Shown here in pieces: positions 53,216-61,940 of a DNA stretch of 64,000 bases. The notes under the pieces were generated by a model. It made no database searches. It saw only the letters and a list, made by a program, of their open reading frames with translations, and was not told the origin of the DNA. Where the stretch lies: contig NZ_ADKM02000008.1 in NCBI RefSeq assembly GCF_000178155.2, positions 1-64,000 of the forward strand, written 5' to 3'. The stretch comes from Hominimerdicola alba 8. Lineage in GTDB: Bacteria > Bacillota > Clostridia > Oscillospirales > Ruminococcaceae. Position numbers and translations under genes: made by a program. How positions within the stretch are numbered: position 1 is the first letter of the stretch; every line of letters begins with the position of its first letter.

Positions 53216-53761
53216 ATGAAATACGATAAGAAGAGCGCCCGCATCTACGCGCTTCTGAAAGGGTTACAGGCTGAGTTTTTCGGCATTTTTGTCATGCTTT
53301 TTTTCTGGGCAGTGGCAAAAGCGATGGGGCTGTTCGCAAACCTGATGTTCGGCTTCACGGGACTGATGTGCGTGGTCTGCATTCTGGCTGACTATGGGCT
53401 GAAACAGGGCAGTTCAGCAGCTTCGGCAGACAAGCTGCATGATGACGATGTGGGCAGTAAATTCGGCTGGCAGCTGGGGCTGATAGCAATGATGCCATTT
53501 GCGGTGACCGCTGCCTTGCTAATGATATCAAAACTCAGCGGCGGATTTGATTTTCTGGCAATTTACAAGTTAGCTAACGCTTGTCTTTTCCCGCTGCTGG
53601 ATATCTTCGCGCATTCGCCTGATATCAAGGACTTCAGGCTTGGAGTCTTCGCGCTGATAGTCCCCTATCTGGCACTTTTTCCGATATCGACCTATATCGG
53701 CTTCAAGTGGGGCTACAACAAAGTTGATCTGAAGGATATGATCGTCTACAAAAAGAAGTGA
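53216..53761 (+). CDS. Hypothetical four-helix membrane protein upstream of sbcCD
   Basis: 181 residues with a Lys/Arg-rich N-terminus and four hydrophobic segments (about 20-40, 42-60, 86-107, 140-163). AAGGAG precedes the ATG. Ends 27 bases before sbcD, so probably co-transcribed with it. Resembles small DUF-type membrane proteins; no family recognised. Confidence 0.7.
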   Translation: MKYDKKSARIYALLKGLQAEFFGIFVMLFFWAVAKAMGLFANLMFGFTGLMCVVCILADYGLKQGSSAASADKLHDDDVGSKFGWQLGLIAMMPFAVTAALLMISKLSGGFDFLAIYKLANACLFPLLDIFAHSPDIKDFRLGVFALIVPYLALFPISTYIGFKWGYNKVDLKDMIVYKKK

Positions 53762-53788
53762 CCGCTTATTACCGAAAGGAGCAGATAC

Positions 53789-54922
53789 ATGAAACTTGCA
53801 CATATCGCTGACCTGCATCTCGGCAAAAGGCTTGATAATTTCTCGCTTTATGAAGATCAGCAGCATATACTCACACAGATCATTGACATAGCGCTGAAAG
53901 AGTACTGTGACGGGATACTGATAGCGGGCGATGTTTACGACAAGAGCATGCCCTCAGCGGAAGCTGTGAGGCTGTTCAACGATTTTCTTACAAAACTCAG
54001 CAAGACCGACCTTTCGGTCTACATAATAAGCGGCAACCACGACAGCCCCGAACGTGTGGATTACGCCAGCGAGATGCTGAAAAAAGCAGATATACACATC
54101 TGTGCCGAATATAACGGCAAGCCTGATATAGTCACTGTCAGTGATGGATACGGCGAACTGGACATATGTCTGATGCCGTTTGTAAAGCCCTCGACGGTAA
54201 GGGCTTACCACCCCGATGCCGAGATCGAAAGCTACACCGATATGATGCGCACTGTCATCAAGGAGAGCGGGATAGATCTTGACAGGCGATGCGTGATGGT
54301 CTGCCACCAGTTCATTACAGGGTCATCTACCTGTGACTCGGAATATGCGGCGGTGGGAACGCTTGACAACATCGACGCATCGGTGTTTGAAGGCTTTGAC
54401 TATGTGGCGCTGGGGCATCTGCACAGTCCGCAGAATGTTGGTAAGAATGCGCGCTACAGCGGCACTCCGCTGAAATACTCGGTATCTGAGATAGCACACA
54501 AAAAATCGGTGACGATAGTCGAATTAAAGGGCAAGGGCGAGGTGGAGATATCCACCGTTCCGCTGACACCGCTGAGAGATATGATACCACTCAAAGGCAG
54601 GTATGATGCGCTGATGTCACAGGAATTCTACAAGGATCTCGACCTTGACGCATTCTACAGCATCACACTGACTGACGAAGACGAGATACCTTATGTGCTA
54701 AACAAGCTGAGGACTGTCTACAAAAATATCGTTTCGCTGAATTACGACAATATCCGCACAAGGACAGAAACAGTCATAACAGGTGAAGTGAGCACCGAAA
54801 CAAAATCGCCGCTGGAACTGTTCTCATCACTGTTCACCCAGCAGATGGGCAGAGAGATGGACGAAGCACAGAGCGAATATGTCAGAAACCTTATTGAAGA
54901 GATATGGGGGAATGAAGAATGA
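53789..54922 (+). CDS. sbcD: Exonuclease SbcD (Mre11-type nuclease subunit)
   Basis: 377 residues. Metallophosphoesterase motifs in order: IADLHLGKRL (metal Asp/His), ILIAGDVYDK, YIISGNHDSPER, VMVCHQF and ALGHLHSPQ. Cleaves hairpins and DNA ends together with SbcC. GAAAGGAGC precedes the ATG. Overlaps sbcC by four bases (ATGA), the standard coupling. Confidence 0.96.
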   Translation: MKLAHIADLHLGKRLDNFSLYEDQQHILTQIIDIALKEYCDGILIAGDVYDKSMPSAEAVRLFNDFLTKLSKTDLSVYIISGNHDSPERVDYASEMLKKADIHICAEYNGKPDIVTVSDGYGELDICLMPFVKPSTVRAYHPDAEIESYTDMMRTVIKESGIDLDRRCVMVCHQFITGSSTCDSEYAAVGTLDNIDASVFEGFDYVALGHLHSPQNVGKNARYSGTPLKYSVSEIAHKKSVTIVELKGKGEVEISTVPLTPLRDMIPLKGRYDALMSQEFYKDLDLDAFYSITLTDEDEIPYVLNKLRTVYKNIVSLNYDNIRTRTETVITGEVSTETKSPLELFSSLFTQQMGREMDEAQSEYVRNLIEEIWGNEE

Positions 54923-57702
54923 AGCCGCTGACACTTACCATGCAGGCATTTGGTCCTTATGCTGAAAAGACCACCATAGATTTCACCAAGCTGGGCGGAC
55001 AGGGGCTTTACCTCGTAACGGGCGACACAGGTGCAGGCAAGACAACGATATTTGACGGCGTATGCTACGGTCTGTTTGGCAGAGCCAGCGGTTTCAGCAG
55101 GACGAACGACATGTTCAGGAGCGAATATGTGGGCGATGATGTTAAAACATATGTAGAACTCGAATTTCGTTATGGAGGAAAGACCTACAAGGTACACCGC
55201 GAACCTAAGCAGAAGACGCTGAAAAAGAAAGGAAGCGGTGTGACAGACCTCGCAACTGTAAACGAACTGTTCGCTGAAGGTCAGCTGACACCTGTTGCAT
55301 CGGGTGAAGAAAAGGTCAACAAGGCGATAAAGGAGATACTGGGACTTAATTATGAGCAATACCACAATGTTGCCATGATAGCGCAGGGCAGTTTCGCAGA
55401 ACTGCTGAACGCATCTACCGAAGACAGGACAAAGATACTGGGTGCTATCTTCCAGACAGGAAAATATGCGCAGTTACAGGAAAAGCTGAGGGTGAACACC
55501 AACGAAGCAAAGGACAGCTATGACCGTTCCTGCGACCATATGCTGCAACTGCTGAAAGGTGTCGAACTTAGCGATGATGACCCCGAATATGATATGATAC
55601 GCTCGGCGGCTGAAAGTGCAGACAGCGTGAAAGCGGCTGAAAAATACATCGAAGACTGCTGTGTAAGGGCGCGTGACTTTGAGGAAGAGAGAAGCAAGGA
55701 AGCATCACAAGCCCATGCCGCCGCCGAAAAGGCACACAAGTCTGCCGCCCTTGAACTTGAAAACGGCAGAAAACTGGGTGAACTCTTCGACAAACTGACA
55801 GATGTGCAGAAAGGGCTTGAAAAACTTTCGCCGGAACTGACAGCGGCGGCATCAAATGCGGAAGAACTCCGTAAACGCAAGCCCGAACTGACAGAACTTA
55901 TCGGCAGGACAGCCGCTGAGAAAAAACAGCTGCCGCTATATGACGAAGCTGAAAGGCTGCTGACAGATTCAGTGACACTGCAAAGAAACGCGGCAAAGCT
56001 GAAAAACGACCTCGACATACTGGGCAGCAGCATCAAGAGCGACAACGAGCGCCGCGAGGTGCTGAAGCAGTTTATCGATAGTCTGGGAGATATCGGCGCA
56101 CAGCTTGCAAATACAAAGAACGAGATAGAGAACCGAACGAAAGAACTTGAAGAAGTAACAGCTGTAGGAAAAGACCTTTCGGAAGCAGAAAAACTAGGTG
56201 CGGAAGTGCAGTCGGCGCTGGAAGAATTTAATTACAAAAAAGAAGAAAGTAACAATGCCAACTCCGAGCATATCCGCCTTTTCAACCTTTACATTTCCGA
56301 ACAGGCGGGTCTGCTGGCGGAAGAACTGGAAGAGGGCGTTCCCTGCCCCGTATGCGGTTCGACCCATCACCCGAACAAGGCGCACAGATCTGAAAAAGCC
56401 CCCGACAAACAGGCTGTGGACAGAGCAAAGGCTGTACTTGACAAGGCTATGAATGAAACAGAAAATGCTTCCCGCAGGTACGCAGCTGCACAGGCAGCGC
56501 ACAGGACGGCTCTTGAAAACGCCATCTCACGCGCAGGCAAGTACGGCGAGGGTCTTACACCGGAACAGGCGCTTCAAAACACACGCGAGCAATACAAGGT
56601 CATAAACAAGGCATTGACAGAGGCTAAAAAACTCAGTATCGAACTGACACAAAAACGGGGGAAGAAAGATCAGGCAGAGCGTGAACTTACCGAACTGGAA
56701 GCCCGTGTAAAGCAGAACGAGCAGAAACTCAGTGAGGGCAGCAGCAATCTTAATGCCATGAACGCCACTGCCGAAGAAAAGCGCAGACAGGGCGAAAAAC
56801 AGCTTGCAGACCTGCAATATCCAAATAGGCGCGAAGCCCTCGCGAAAATAGCTGAGATGGAAAAGAACTGTGATGCTCTGACAAAGGCTATGGACTCGGC
56901 AGAGCAAAAACTGGCTGAACTTGAAAAACTCAGCACTGAACTTAACGGAAAACTTAAAGCGCTGAAAGAACAGACTGCTGACAAGGAAAAGCCCGACTTA
57001 ACGGCGCTGGAAAAGGCTCTGAAAGAAGCCGAGATAAGTGTGGCAGATGCTCTCGACAAGCGCGACCATGCAAAACACAGACACAATTCGGCAGAACAGC
57101 TGGTCAAAAGGCTGCACGATGAACTTATCCGCAACAGGCAGCTGAATGATGACTATGTGATGAAAAAGTCGGTCAGCGATACTGCAAACGGCTCACTTTC
57201 GGGCAAACAGAAAGTTCCGCTGGAAACCTACGTGCAGATGGAGTTTTTCGACAAGATACTGGCAAACGCCAACGTAAGACTGCTGCAAATGTCTGACAAG
57301 CAGTACGAACTGATACGCAGCAGCAATTCAAAAGGCAGGTCGAAATCAGGTCTTGAACTTGATGTAAAAGACCATTTCGGCAGCAGCGACAGAAGCGTGA
57401 AATCGCTGTCAGGCGGAGAGAGTTTCATGGCATCGCTGGCACTGGCTCTGGGCTTCTCGGACGAGATACAGCGTTCGACCGGCGGCGTGCAGATAGATTC
57501 GATGTTCGTGGATGAGGGTTTTGGCAGCCTTGACGAACAATCGTTGGATAAGGCGGTGAAAACTCTGACAGGTCTGGCTGAAAACTCGCGCCTTGTGGGA
57601 ATAATCTCACATGTACACGAACTGAACGACAGGCTTGACAAGAAGATAATAGTCACAAAAGAAAAGGGTAAGGGCAGTCAGGTGCGCATCAGCCTTGAAT
57701 AA
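54919..57702 (+). CDS. sbcC: Exonuclease SbcC (Rad50-type ATPase subunit)
   Basis: 927 residues. Walker A GDTGAGKTTIFDG at about 36-48; long coiled-coil arms about 170-465 and 510-745; the zinc hook CPVC (GVPCPVCGSTHHP, about 475); ABC signature KSLSGGESF (about 830); Walker B DSMFVDEGFG followed by the D-loop SLDEQSLD. ATP-driven tether for SbcD in hairpin and end processing. Its 3' end overlaps spmB (opposite strand) by 14 bases, and a terminator-like hairpin for it lies inside spmB. Confidence 0.96.
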   Translation: MKPLTLTMQAFGPYAEKTTIDFTKLGGQGLYLVTGDTGAGKTTIFDGVCYGLFGRASGFSRTNDMFRSEYVGDDVKTYVELEFRYGGKTYKVHREPKQKTLKKKGSGVTDLATVNELFAEGQLTPVASGEEKVNKAIKEILGLNYEQYHNVAMIAQGSFAELLNASTEDRTKILGAIFQTGKYAQLQEKLRVNTNEAKDSYDRSCDHMLQLLKGVELSDDDPEYDMIRSAAESADSVKAAEKYIEDCCVRARDFEEERSKEASQAHAAAEKAHKSAALELENGRKLGELFDKLTDVQKGLEKLSPELTAAASNAEELRKRKPELTELIGRTAAEKKQLPLYDEAERLLTDSVTLQRNAAKLKNDLDILGSSIKSDNERREVLKQFIDSLGDIGAQLANTKNEIENRTKELEEVTAVGKDLSEAEKLGAEVQSALEEFNYKKEESNNANSEHIRLFNLYISEQAGLLAEELEEGVPCPVCGSTHHPNKAHRSEKAPDKQAVDRAKAVLDKAMNETENASRRYAAAQAAHRTALENAISRAGKYGEGLTPEQALQNTREQYKVINKALTEAKKLSIELTQKRGKKDQAERELTELEARVKQNEQKLSEGSSNLNAMNATAEEKRRQGEKQLADLQYPNRREALAKIAEMEKNCDALTKAMDSAEQKLAELEKLSTELNGKLKALKEQTADKEKPDLTALEKALKEAEISVADALDKRDHAKHRHNSAEQLVKRLHDELIRNRQLNDDYVMKKSVSDTANGSLSGKQKVPLETYVQMEFFDKILANANVRLLQMSDKQYELIRSSNSKGRSKSGLELDVKDHFGSSDRSVKSLSGGESFMASLALALGFSDEIQRSTGGVQIDSMFVDEGFGSLDEQSLDKAVKTLTGLAENSRLVGIISHVHELNDRLDKKIIVTKEKGKGSQVRISLE

Positions 57703-58210
57703 GCAGCCGAACTGTCAATGACGACAATATGAACCCAGTGAGATCAGCTGCGGCAGCCGCAATAAAAATGCGGCTGTCGGGCTTTTTTCTTTGGGCGGCA
57801 GAATAAACGGCAATGGTATAAAAAGTAGTTTCGGTGGACGCCATAAGCACGCTCGCCGTTCTGCCTGCGAAGCTGTCAGGGTGGACGCGGCTGAAAAGTC
57901 GGCTGACAGCAGCGAGCGCTCCGCTGCCCGATATAGGACGAATAAACGCAAGATCAAGGCATTCTTTCGGGAAGCCGAGCCATTCGGTCACAGGTGATAA
58001 CAGCGCAGCAAGCATTTCGGCAGCACCCGAAGATGTGAACATACCCACCGCTGTCATAAGCAGAACAAGCATGGGTATCAGCCCGAAAGCAGTTTGCAGA
58101 CCCTCCCTAGCGCCCGCTGAAAATTCCTCAGCGAGGTCAACGCGGCGGGCAAGTCCGTACAACAATATGAACATTATCATCAGCGGAACTATCATGTCAG
58201 TTACGCGCAT
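57689..58210 (-). CDS. spmB: Spore maturation protein B (SpmB)
   Basis: 173 residues, Gate-domain nucleoside-permease-like fold with about four hydrophobic segments. PISGSGALAAVSRLF and ASTETTFYTIAVYSAAQRKK are the conserved SpmB signatures. Required for spore core dehydration in Bacillus and Clostridium. Overlaps spmA by 14 bases. Its presence with SigK and SleB suggests a sporulation programme or its remnants. Confidence 0.9.
   Translation of the reverse strand: MRVTDMIVPLMIMFILLYGLARRVDLAEEFSAGAREGLQTAFGLIPMLVLLMTAVGMFTSSGAAEMLAALLSPVTEWLGFPKECLDLAFIRPISGSGALAAVSRLFSRVHPDSFAGRTASVLMASTETTFYTIAVYSAAQRKKPDSRIFIAAAAADLTGFILSSLTVRLLIQG
57748..57790 (+). terminator. sbcC terminator embedded in spmB coding sequence
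   Basis: On the plus strand CAGCCGCA / TGCGGCTG (57754-57777) with flanking partial pairing is followed by GGGCTTTTTTC. On the other strand the same bases encode the Ala-rich end of SpmB. Confidence 0.65.
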
Positions 58211-58772
58211 CTTTATCTACCCCCGAAAATAGTATCGCCGCCGTAACACAGCCAACTGCCGCCGCCGAAAGCGAAGTGACAAGCACCGCAGGCAATATCT
58301 CAAATGGCGCGGCAGAACCGTTTTCTGCCCGCAGCGCGGCTATCGTCACGGGTATGAGCTGTATCGAGGCGGTGTTAAGTACCGTCAGCAAAGCGGTATT
58401 GCGTTTGGGACGCGAACCTTTTCCAAGCGCTTTGACTGCGGCGATGCCTGTTGGAGTGGCAGCATTGCCCAGACCCAACAGATTTGCTGTCAGATTAAGA
58501 CTGACTGCCTTGCGCGAATCGTCATCGAGTCTGCCAAAAAGCAGCCTTACCACAGGTGACAGCGCAGCTGACAGCTTTGCAGTAAGCCCGGATCTTTCTG
58601 CCACACGCATCAGACCGCACCACAAAGCCATCGAACCTCCCAGAAAAACTCCCAGTTCGACTGCATCAGTACACGCACTGACAGCCGAAGCTGAGATATC
58701 TTCCCACGACCCGTTCAGGCAGCCCGCCGTCACAGATATCAGCAGCATGACCACAATGATAAATGAAAGCAT
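58197..58772 (-). CDS. spmA: Spore maturation protein A (SpmA)
   Basis: 191 residues from the ATG at 58770-58772 (GAGGA upstream; an in-frame start 27 codons earlier has no site). Gate-domain membrane protein with VELGVFLGGSMALWCGLMRV, NLTANLLGLGNAATPTGIAA and LNTASIQLIPVTIAALR, all SpmA hallmarks. Acts with SpmB in spore dehydration. First of the two-gene unit. Confidence 0.92.
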   Translation of the reverse strand: MLSFIIVVMLLISVTAGCLNGSWEDISASAVSACTDAVELGVFLGGSMALWCGLMRVAERSGLTAKLSAALSPVVRLLFGRLDDDSRKAVSLNLTANLLGLGNAATPTGIAAVKALGKGSRPKRNTALLTVLNTASIQLIPVTIAALRAENGSAAPFEILPAVLVTSLSAAAVGCVTAAILFSGVDKDARN

Positions 58773-58795
58773 ATAAGTCCTCTTTTCTGTACTTT

Positions 58796-59003
58796 TGGTA
58801 AATAACCATTCGTTAACTAATATTTTACATTTATTAATTAGAATAAATACCAAAATTAGTAATATTCAATACCCAAATTATGTCAGGAATTATTCAGACA
58901 GGTAATATTCAGATGTGCATTGTGCCGAAATTTGGTAATTCATGCAATATATTTGACATTTTCGTTAGTAACGCTTGACAAATGATAACTAAATTGGTAT
59001 AAT
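58796..59003 (+). promoter_or_regulatory. abrB promoter with clustered TGGTA motifs
   Basis: TTGACA (58975-58980) and TATAAT (58998-59003), 17-base spacer. TGGTA occurs at 58796-58800, 58848-58852 (minus), 58933-58937 and 58995-58999, the last overlapping the -10. TGGNA is the half-site reported for Bacillus AbrB, so autoregulation is plausible. Confidence 0.6.
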
Positions 59004-59067
59004 ATTAACATGATGATGTTGACCGATAGTCGGTCGAAATTAATAGGAGAAAGGAATTGATCATCTC

Positions 59068-59313
59068 ATGAAATCTACCGGAATAGTTAGAAAGGTTGAC
59101 GAGCTGGGAAGGATCGTATTACCCATCGAACTCAGAAGAAGCTATGATCTTGCTGTCAAGGATGCTATCGAGATCTACACCGAGGACGATATGATAATAC
59201 TCAAAAAGTTCCAGAGAAGCTGTGTTTTCTGCGGTAAGACCGAGAACCTTGTTGATTACAAGGGCAAATCCATCTGTGCTGACTGTGCAACAGAGATAAA
59301 GGGCGCTAAGTGA
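59068..59313 (+). CDS. abrB: AbrB-family transition-state regulator with C-terminal zinc ribbon
   Basis: 81 residues. The N-terminal swapped-hairpin domain (about 1-50) reads MKSTGIVRKVDELGRIVLPI then ELRRSY, close to Bacillus AbrB/SpoVT. The C-terminal CVFCG...CADC pair (about 53-56 and 72-75) could bind zinc, as in many clostridial AbrB proteins. Dimeric or tetrameric DNA-binding repressor of stationary-phase and sporulation genes. GGAG lies upstream of the ATG but at an unusually long distance. Own promoter and terminator. Confidence 0.9.
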   Translation: MKSTGIVRKVDELGRIVLPIELRRSYDLAVKDAIEIYTEDDMIILKKFQRSCVFCGKTENLVDYKGKSICADCATEIKGAK

Positions 59314-59374
59314 TCTGACACGCCATATTGGATCATATGCAGCTGCTCACACCAAAAGAACAGTACATGGCTGC

Positions 59375-59408
59375 AAAAAAGGTCTGTCCAGAGGGACAGA
59401 CCTTTTTA
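59375..59408. terminator. Bidirectional terminator between abrB and the GH25 gene
   Basis: AAAAGGTCTGTCC / GGACAGACCTTTT stem around AGAG with A- and T-runs; ends abrB and the long dgt-dnaG-rpoD-rrf2-GH25 transcript. Confidence 0.85.
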
Positions 59409-60377
59409 TTTTATCTTATTCAATTTGAAATCCTTGTCAAGCAGGGCTATCTCAAGGTAATTATGCTTGTCGTAATGGTTGAACCTCGCGCGGGGCGAAT
59501 ATGTCCATATATCCCATTCTACGCCTTCATCGGGCGAACCGAACTCGCTGACTATCCACACAGGACAGTCGGCAAAATTTTCTTCCAGTTCGACTCTTTC
59601 ATAAAAACCCGAACTGCACTTTATGATCGGCATGCAGCCATACTCTTCCGAGATGCAGTCACATAACTCTCTCAGCTTCTTTGACATCTTTTCCTTGTTT
59701 GGGCGGAATATCTTTCGGAACAATCCCAGCTGACAATCAACCACCGGGCACAGTCTGCCTTTAAGTTTTCCGCACTCGGAAATAAAATGCTTCGCCTGTT
59801 TTTCGCCGCTTACCGACGGGTCAAACTGGTGAATAAGTCCCACAGGCAGTTCAGTCTTGGAAGCACCCGAAAGATTCTTCTTGAAATTCTTATCGGCGTA
59901 TTTTTCGCCTTTTGTGGCGCGTATATAGCAGAACTGTATATCCTGCCGCGCAAAATTCTTCCAGTCCACTACACCCGCTTTTTCGGTTATAACCACACCT
60001 CTTTCGGGATAGGTGTGCCTGTCGGGGCGGTTGAACCACAGTTCGCCTGTAAAAAACAGTATCACCACATCAGCCAGAATGACAAGCAGACACAATGCAC
60101 ACAGCACCAGAGCCATTTTCAGCAAAATATGCTTTTTGGGCTTTACAATGACCTCATCCTGTTCATCTTCGGACTCTTCCTCTTCATCATCAGGATCATC
60201 GCAGTCATCTGTTTCGGTGTCTTCACCAAAATCTTCGTCGAGATCTTCTTCATAGCCGAACTCTTCGTCAGCATCTTCCTCGTCAATATCTTCAGGATCG
60301 TCATAAATATCAGCTCTCTCCTCATCGCTGAGGCGAGAGCTGTTTTCTTTGTTATTTTTCCAGGGTTTCCTTTTCAT
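59406..60377 (-). CDS. Membrane-anchored GH25-like (lysozyme fold) protein with altered catalytic residues
   Basis: 323 residues. A very acidic cytoplasmic region (about 18-76, mostly Asp and Glu), one transmembrane helix (about 84-110), then a GH25-like domain (about 123-318) outside the membrane. Family landmarks are VDWKNFARQDIQFCYIRATK and LPVGLIHQF. In active GH25 muramidases the first strand reads GIDVS and the catalytic pair DxE; here they are GVVIT (Val129 for Asp) and VDCQ (Asp214, Gln216 for Glu), so hydrolysis is doubtful and a binding role more likely. GAGG precedes the ATG. Overlaps rrf2 by 26 bases as last gene of the operon. Confidence 0.8.
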   Translation of the reverse strand: MKRKPWKNNKENSSRLSDEERADIYDDPEDIDEEDADEEFGYEEDLDEDFGEDTETDDCDDPDDEEEESEDEQDEVIVKPKKHILLKMALVLCALCLLVILADVVILFFTGELWFNRPDRHTYPERGVVITEKAGVVDWKNFARQDIQFCYIRATKGEKYADKNFKKNLSGASKTELPVGLIHQFDPSVSGEKQAKHFISECGKLKGRLCPVVDCQLGLFRKIFRPNKEKMSKKLRELCDCISEEYGCMPIIKCSSGFYERVELEENFADCPVWIVSEFGSPDEGVEWDIWTYSPRARFNHYDKHNYLEIALLDKDFKLNKIK

Positions 60378-60789
60378 CAGTTACCTCACCCGCATCGTTC
60401 AGCTGTGCGAAATTATAGGTTTCCAGCTTTTCGCTGACCATCTTGGTGATATCACAGAATGCGTCCTGAAACGGGCAGTTTCCTGACGCCCCCCGACTAC
60501 AGTCAGCATCGGGCTGCAAACATCGCGAAAAGCAGTATGTACCCTCTATCGCTTCAATGACCATACGCAGGGTTATGTCTTTCGGGGATTTGGCGATCAT
60601 GTAGCCGCCCTGTGTACCCTTAAAAGACTTGACCAGACCTGCTGATACCAACTTGCGCAGTATCTTGAGCGAAAACCGCAGCGTGACACAGGTCTTGTCA
60701 GACAGCGTTTTGGCATCGAGCCTGCCATCAGCCTTACACAGTTCGGCAGTTATCCTGACTGCATAATCTGCTTCCAGAGTTATGTACAT
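60352..60789 (-). CDS. Rrf2-family transcriptional regulator
   Basis: 145 residues. Winged HTH with ADYAVRITAELCKADGRLDA, KTLSDKTCVTLRFSLKILRK and KGTQGGYMIAKSP. A Cys-rich loop (CFSRCLQ, DADC, GNCPFQDAFC, about 92-117) could bind an Fe-S cluster, as in IscR and related redox or iron regulators. It lies 12 bases after rpoD. Targets unknown; no iron-sulfur assembly genes are in view. Confidence 0.88.
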   Translation of the reverse strand: MYITLEADYAVRITAELCKADGRLDAKTLSDKTCVTLRFSLKILRKLVSAGLVKSFKGTQGGYMIAKSPKDITLRMVIEAIEGTYCFSRCLQPDADCSRGASGNCPFQDAFCDITKMVSEKLETYNFAQLNDAGEVTDEKETLEK

Positions 60790-60801
60790 GGAAGCCCTCC
60801 T

Positions 60802-61902
60802 TTAGTCGAGATAATCCCTTACCTTATTGCTGCGGTTGGGGTGACGGAGTTTTCTCAGCGCCTTAGCCTCGATCTGACGTATACGCTCACGGGTCACCTT
60901 GAACTCCTGACCTACCTCTTCCAGCGTTCTCGATCTGCCGTCTTCAAGACCGAAACGCAGTCTGAGCACTTTTTCTTCACGTTCGGTCAGTGTTGAGAGT
61001 ACCTGATCGATCTGCTCTTTCAGCAGCACCAGCGAAGCAGCCTCAGCAGGTGCGGGAGCGTCATCATCGGGGATGAAGTCGCCAAGATGCGAATCTTCCT
61101 CTTCACCGATAGGTGTTTCCAGCGAAACAGGATCCTGCGCGATACGCATGATCTCCCTGACCTTCTCGACGCTCATATCAAGATCCTCAGCTATCTCCTC
61201 CGGCGACGGGTCATGACCGTTCTTATGGAGCAGCTGCGAGGAAGCCTTCTTCACCTTAGTAATAGTTTCCACCATATGCACAGGTATACGTATGGTTCTC
61301 GCCTGATCTGCGATAGCCCTTGTGATAGCCTGTCTTATCCACCAAGTTGCATATGTCGAGAACTTGAAGCCCTTCTTGTAGTCGAACTTCTCAACTGCCT
61401 TGATAAGACCCATGTTGCCTTCCTGTATCAGGTCAAGGAAACTCATGCCTCTGCCCACATACCTTTTGGCGATGGATACAACCAGACGCAGGTTAGCCTC
61501 AGCGAGTCTTTTTCTTGCCTTGCTTGCATCTCTGTCGTTATCGCCCGACATCATCTCGGCAAGCTGTATCTCTTCCTCAGAGGTCAGCAGCGGTACTCTG
61601 CCTATCTCTTTGAGATAGATCTTCACAGGGTCGTCAATGGCGATGCCGTCAGTAGAAAGGGAGATATCAACATCTTCCTGTTCGAGGTCGTCCTCAGGAT
61701 TATTGAAATCCAGAGTATCGTCAACTACAACATCGTCGATGATCTCGATATTCAGTTCGCTGCACTTTTCATAAACACCGTCCATCTGGTCAACATCGAA
61801 ATTCAGCTTTTCCAGTGCATCGGTTATTTCCTTAGTGGTCAGCTTGCCTGTCTGCTTACCGTGTTCAAGCAGGTTTTCAAGTATCTTGCTCTTATCGATC
61901 AT
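60802..61902 (-). CDS. rpoD: Primary sigma factor RpoD (sigma-A)
   Basis: 366 residues. Region 1.1 at the N-terminus, region 1.2 ([20 protein letters not shown]), region 2 ([40 protein letters not shown]), region 3 and region 4 ([20 protein letters not shown]). Length is usual for Firmicutes. It directs housekeeping transcription from the many TTGACA-17-TATAAT promoters in this window. GAGGAG precedes the ATG. Part of the macromolecular synthesis operon, 38 bases after dnaG. Confidence 0.97.
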   Translation of the reverse strand: MIDKSKILENLLEHGKQTGKLTTKEITDALEKLNFDVDQMDGVYEKCSELNIEIIDDVVVDDTLDFNNPEDDLEQEDVDISLSTDGIAIDDPVKIYLKEIGRVPLLTSEEEIQLAEMMSGDNDRDASKARKRLAEANLRLVVSIAKRYVGRGMSFLDLIQEGNMGLIKAVEKFDYKKGFKFSTYATWWIRQAITRAIADQARTIRIPVHMVETITKVKKASSQLLHKNGHDPSPEEIAEDLDMSVEKVREIMRIAQDPVSLETPIGEEEDSHLGDFIPDDDAPAPAEAASLVLLKEQIDQVLSTLTEREEKVLRLRFGLEDGRSRTLEEVGQEFKVTRERIRQIEAKALRKLRHPNRSNKVRDYLD

Positions 61903-61940
61903 AATTTACTCTCCTCTTCAGGTTTTTGACTTCCCGCTGC

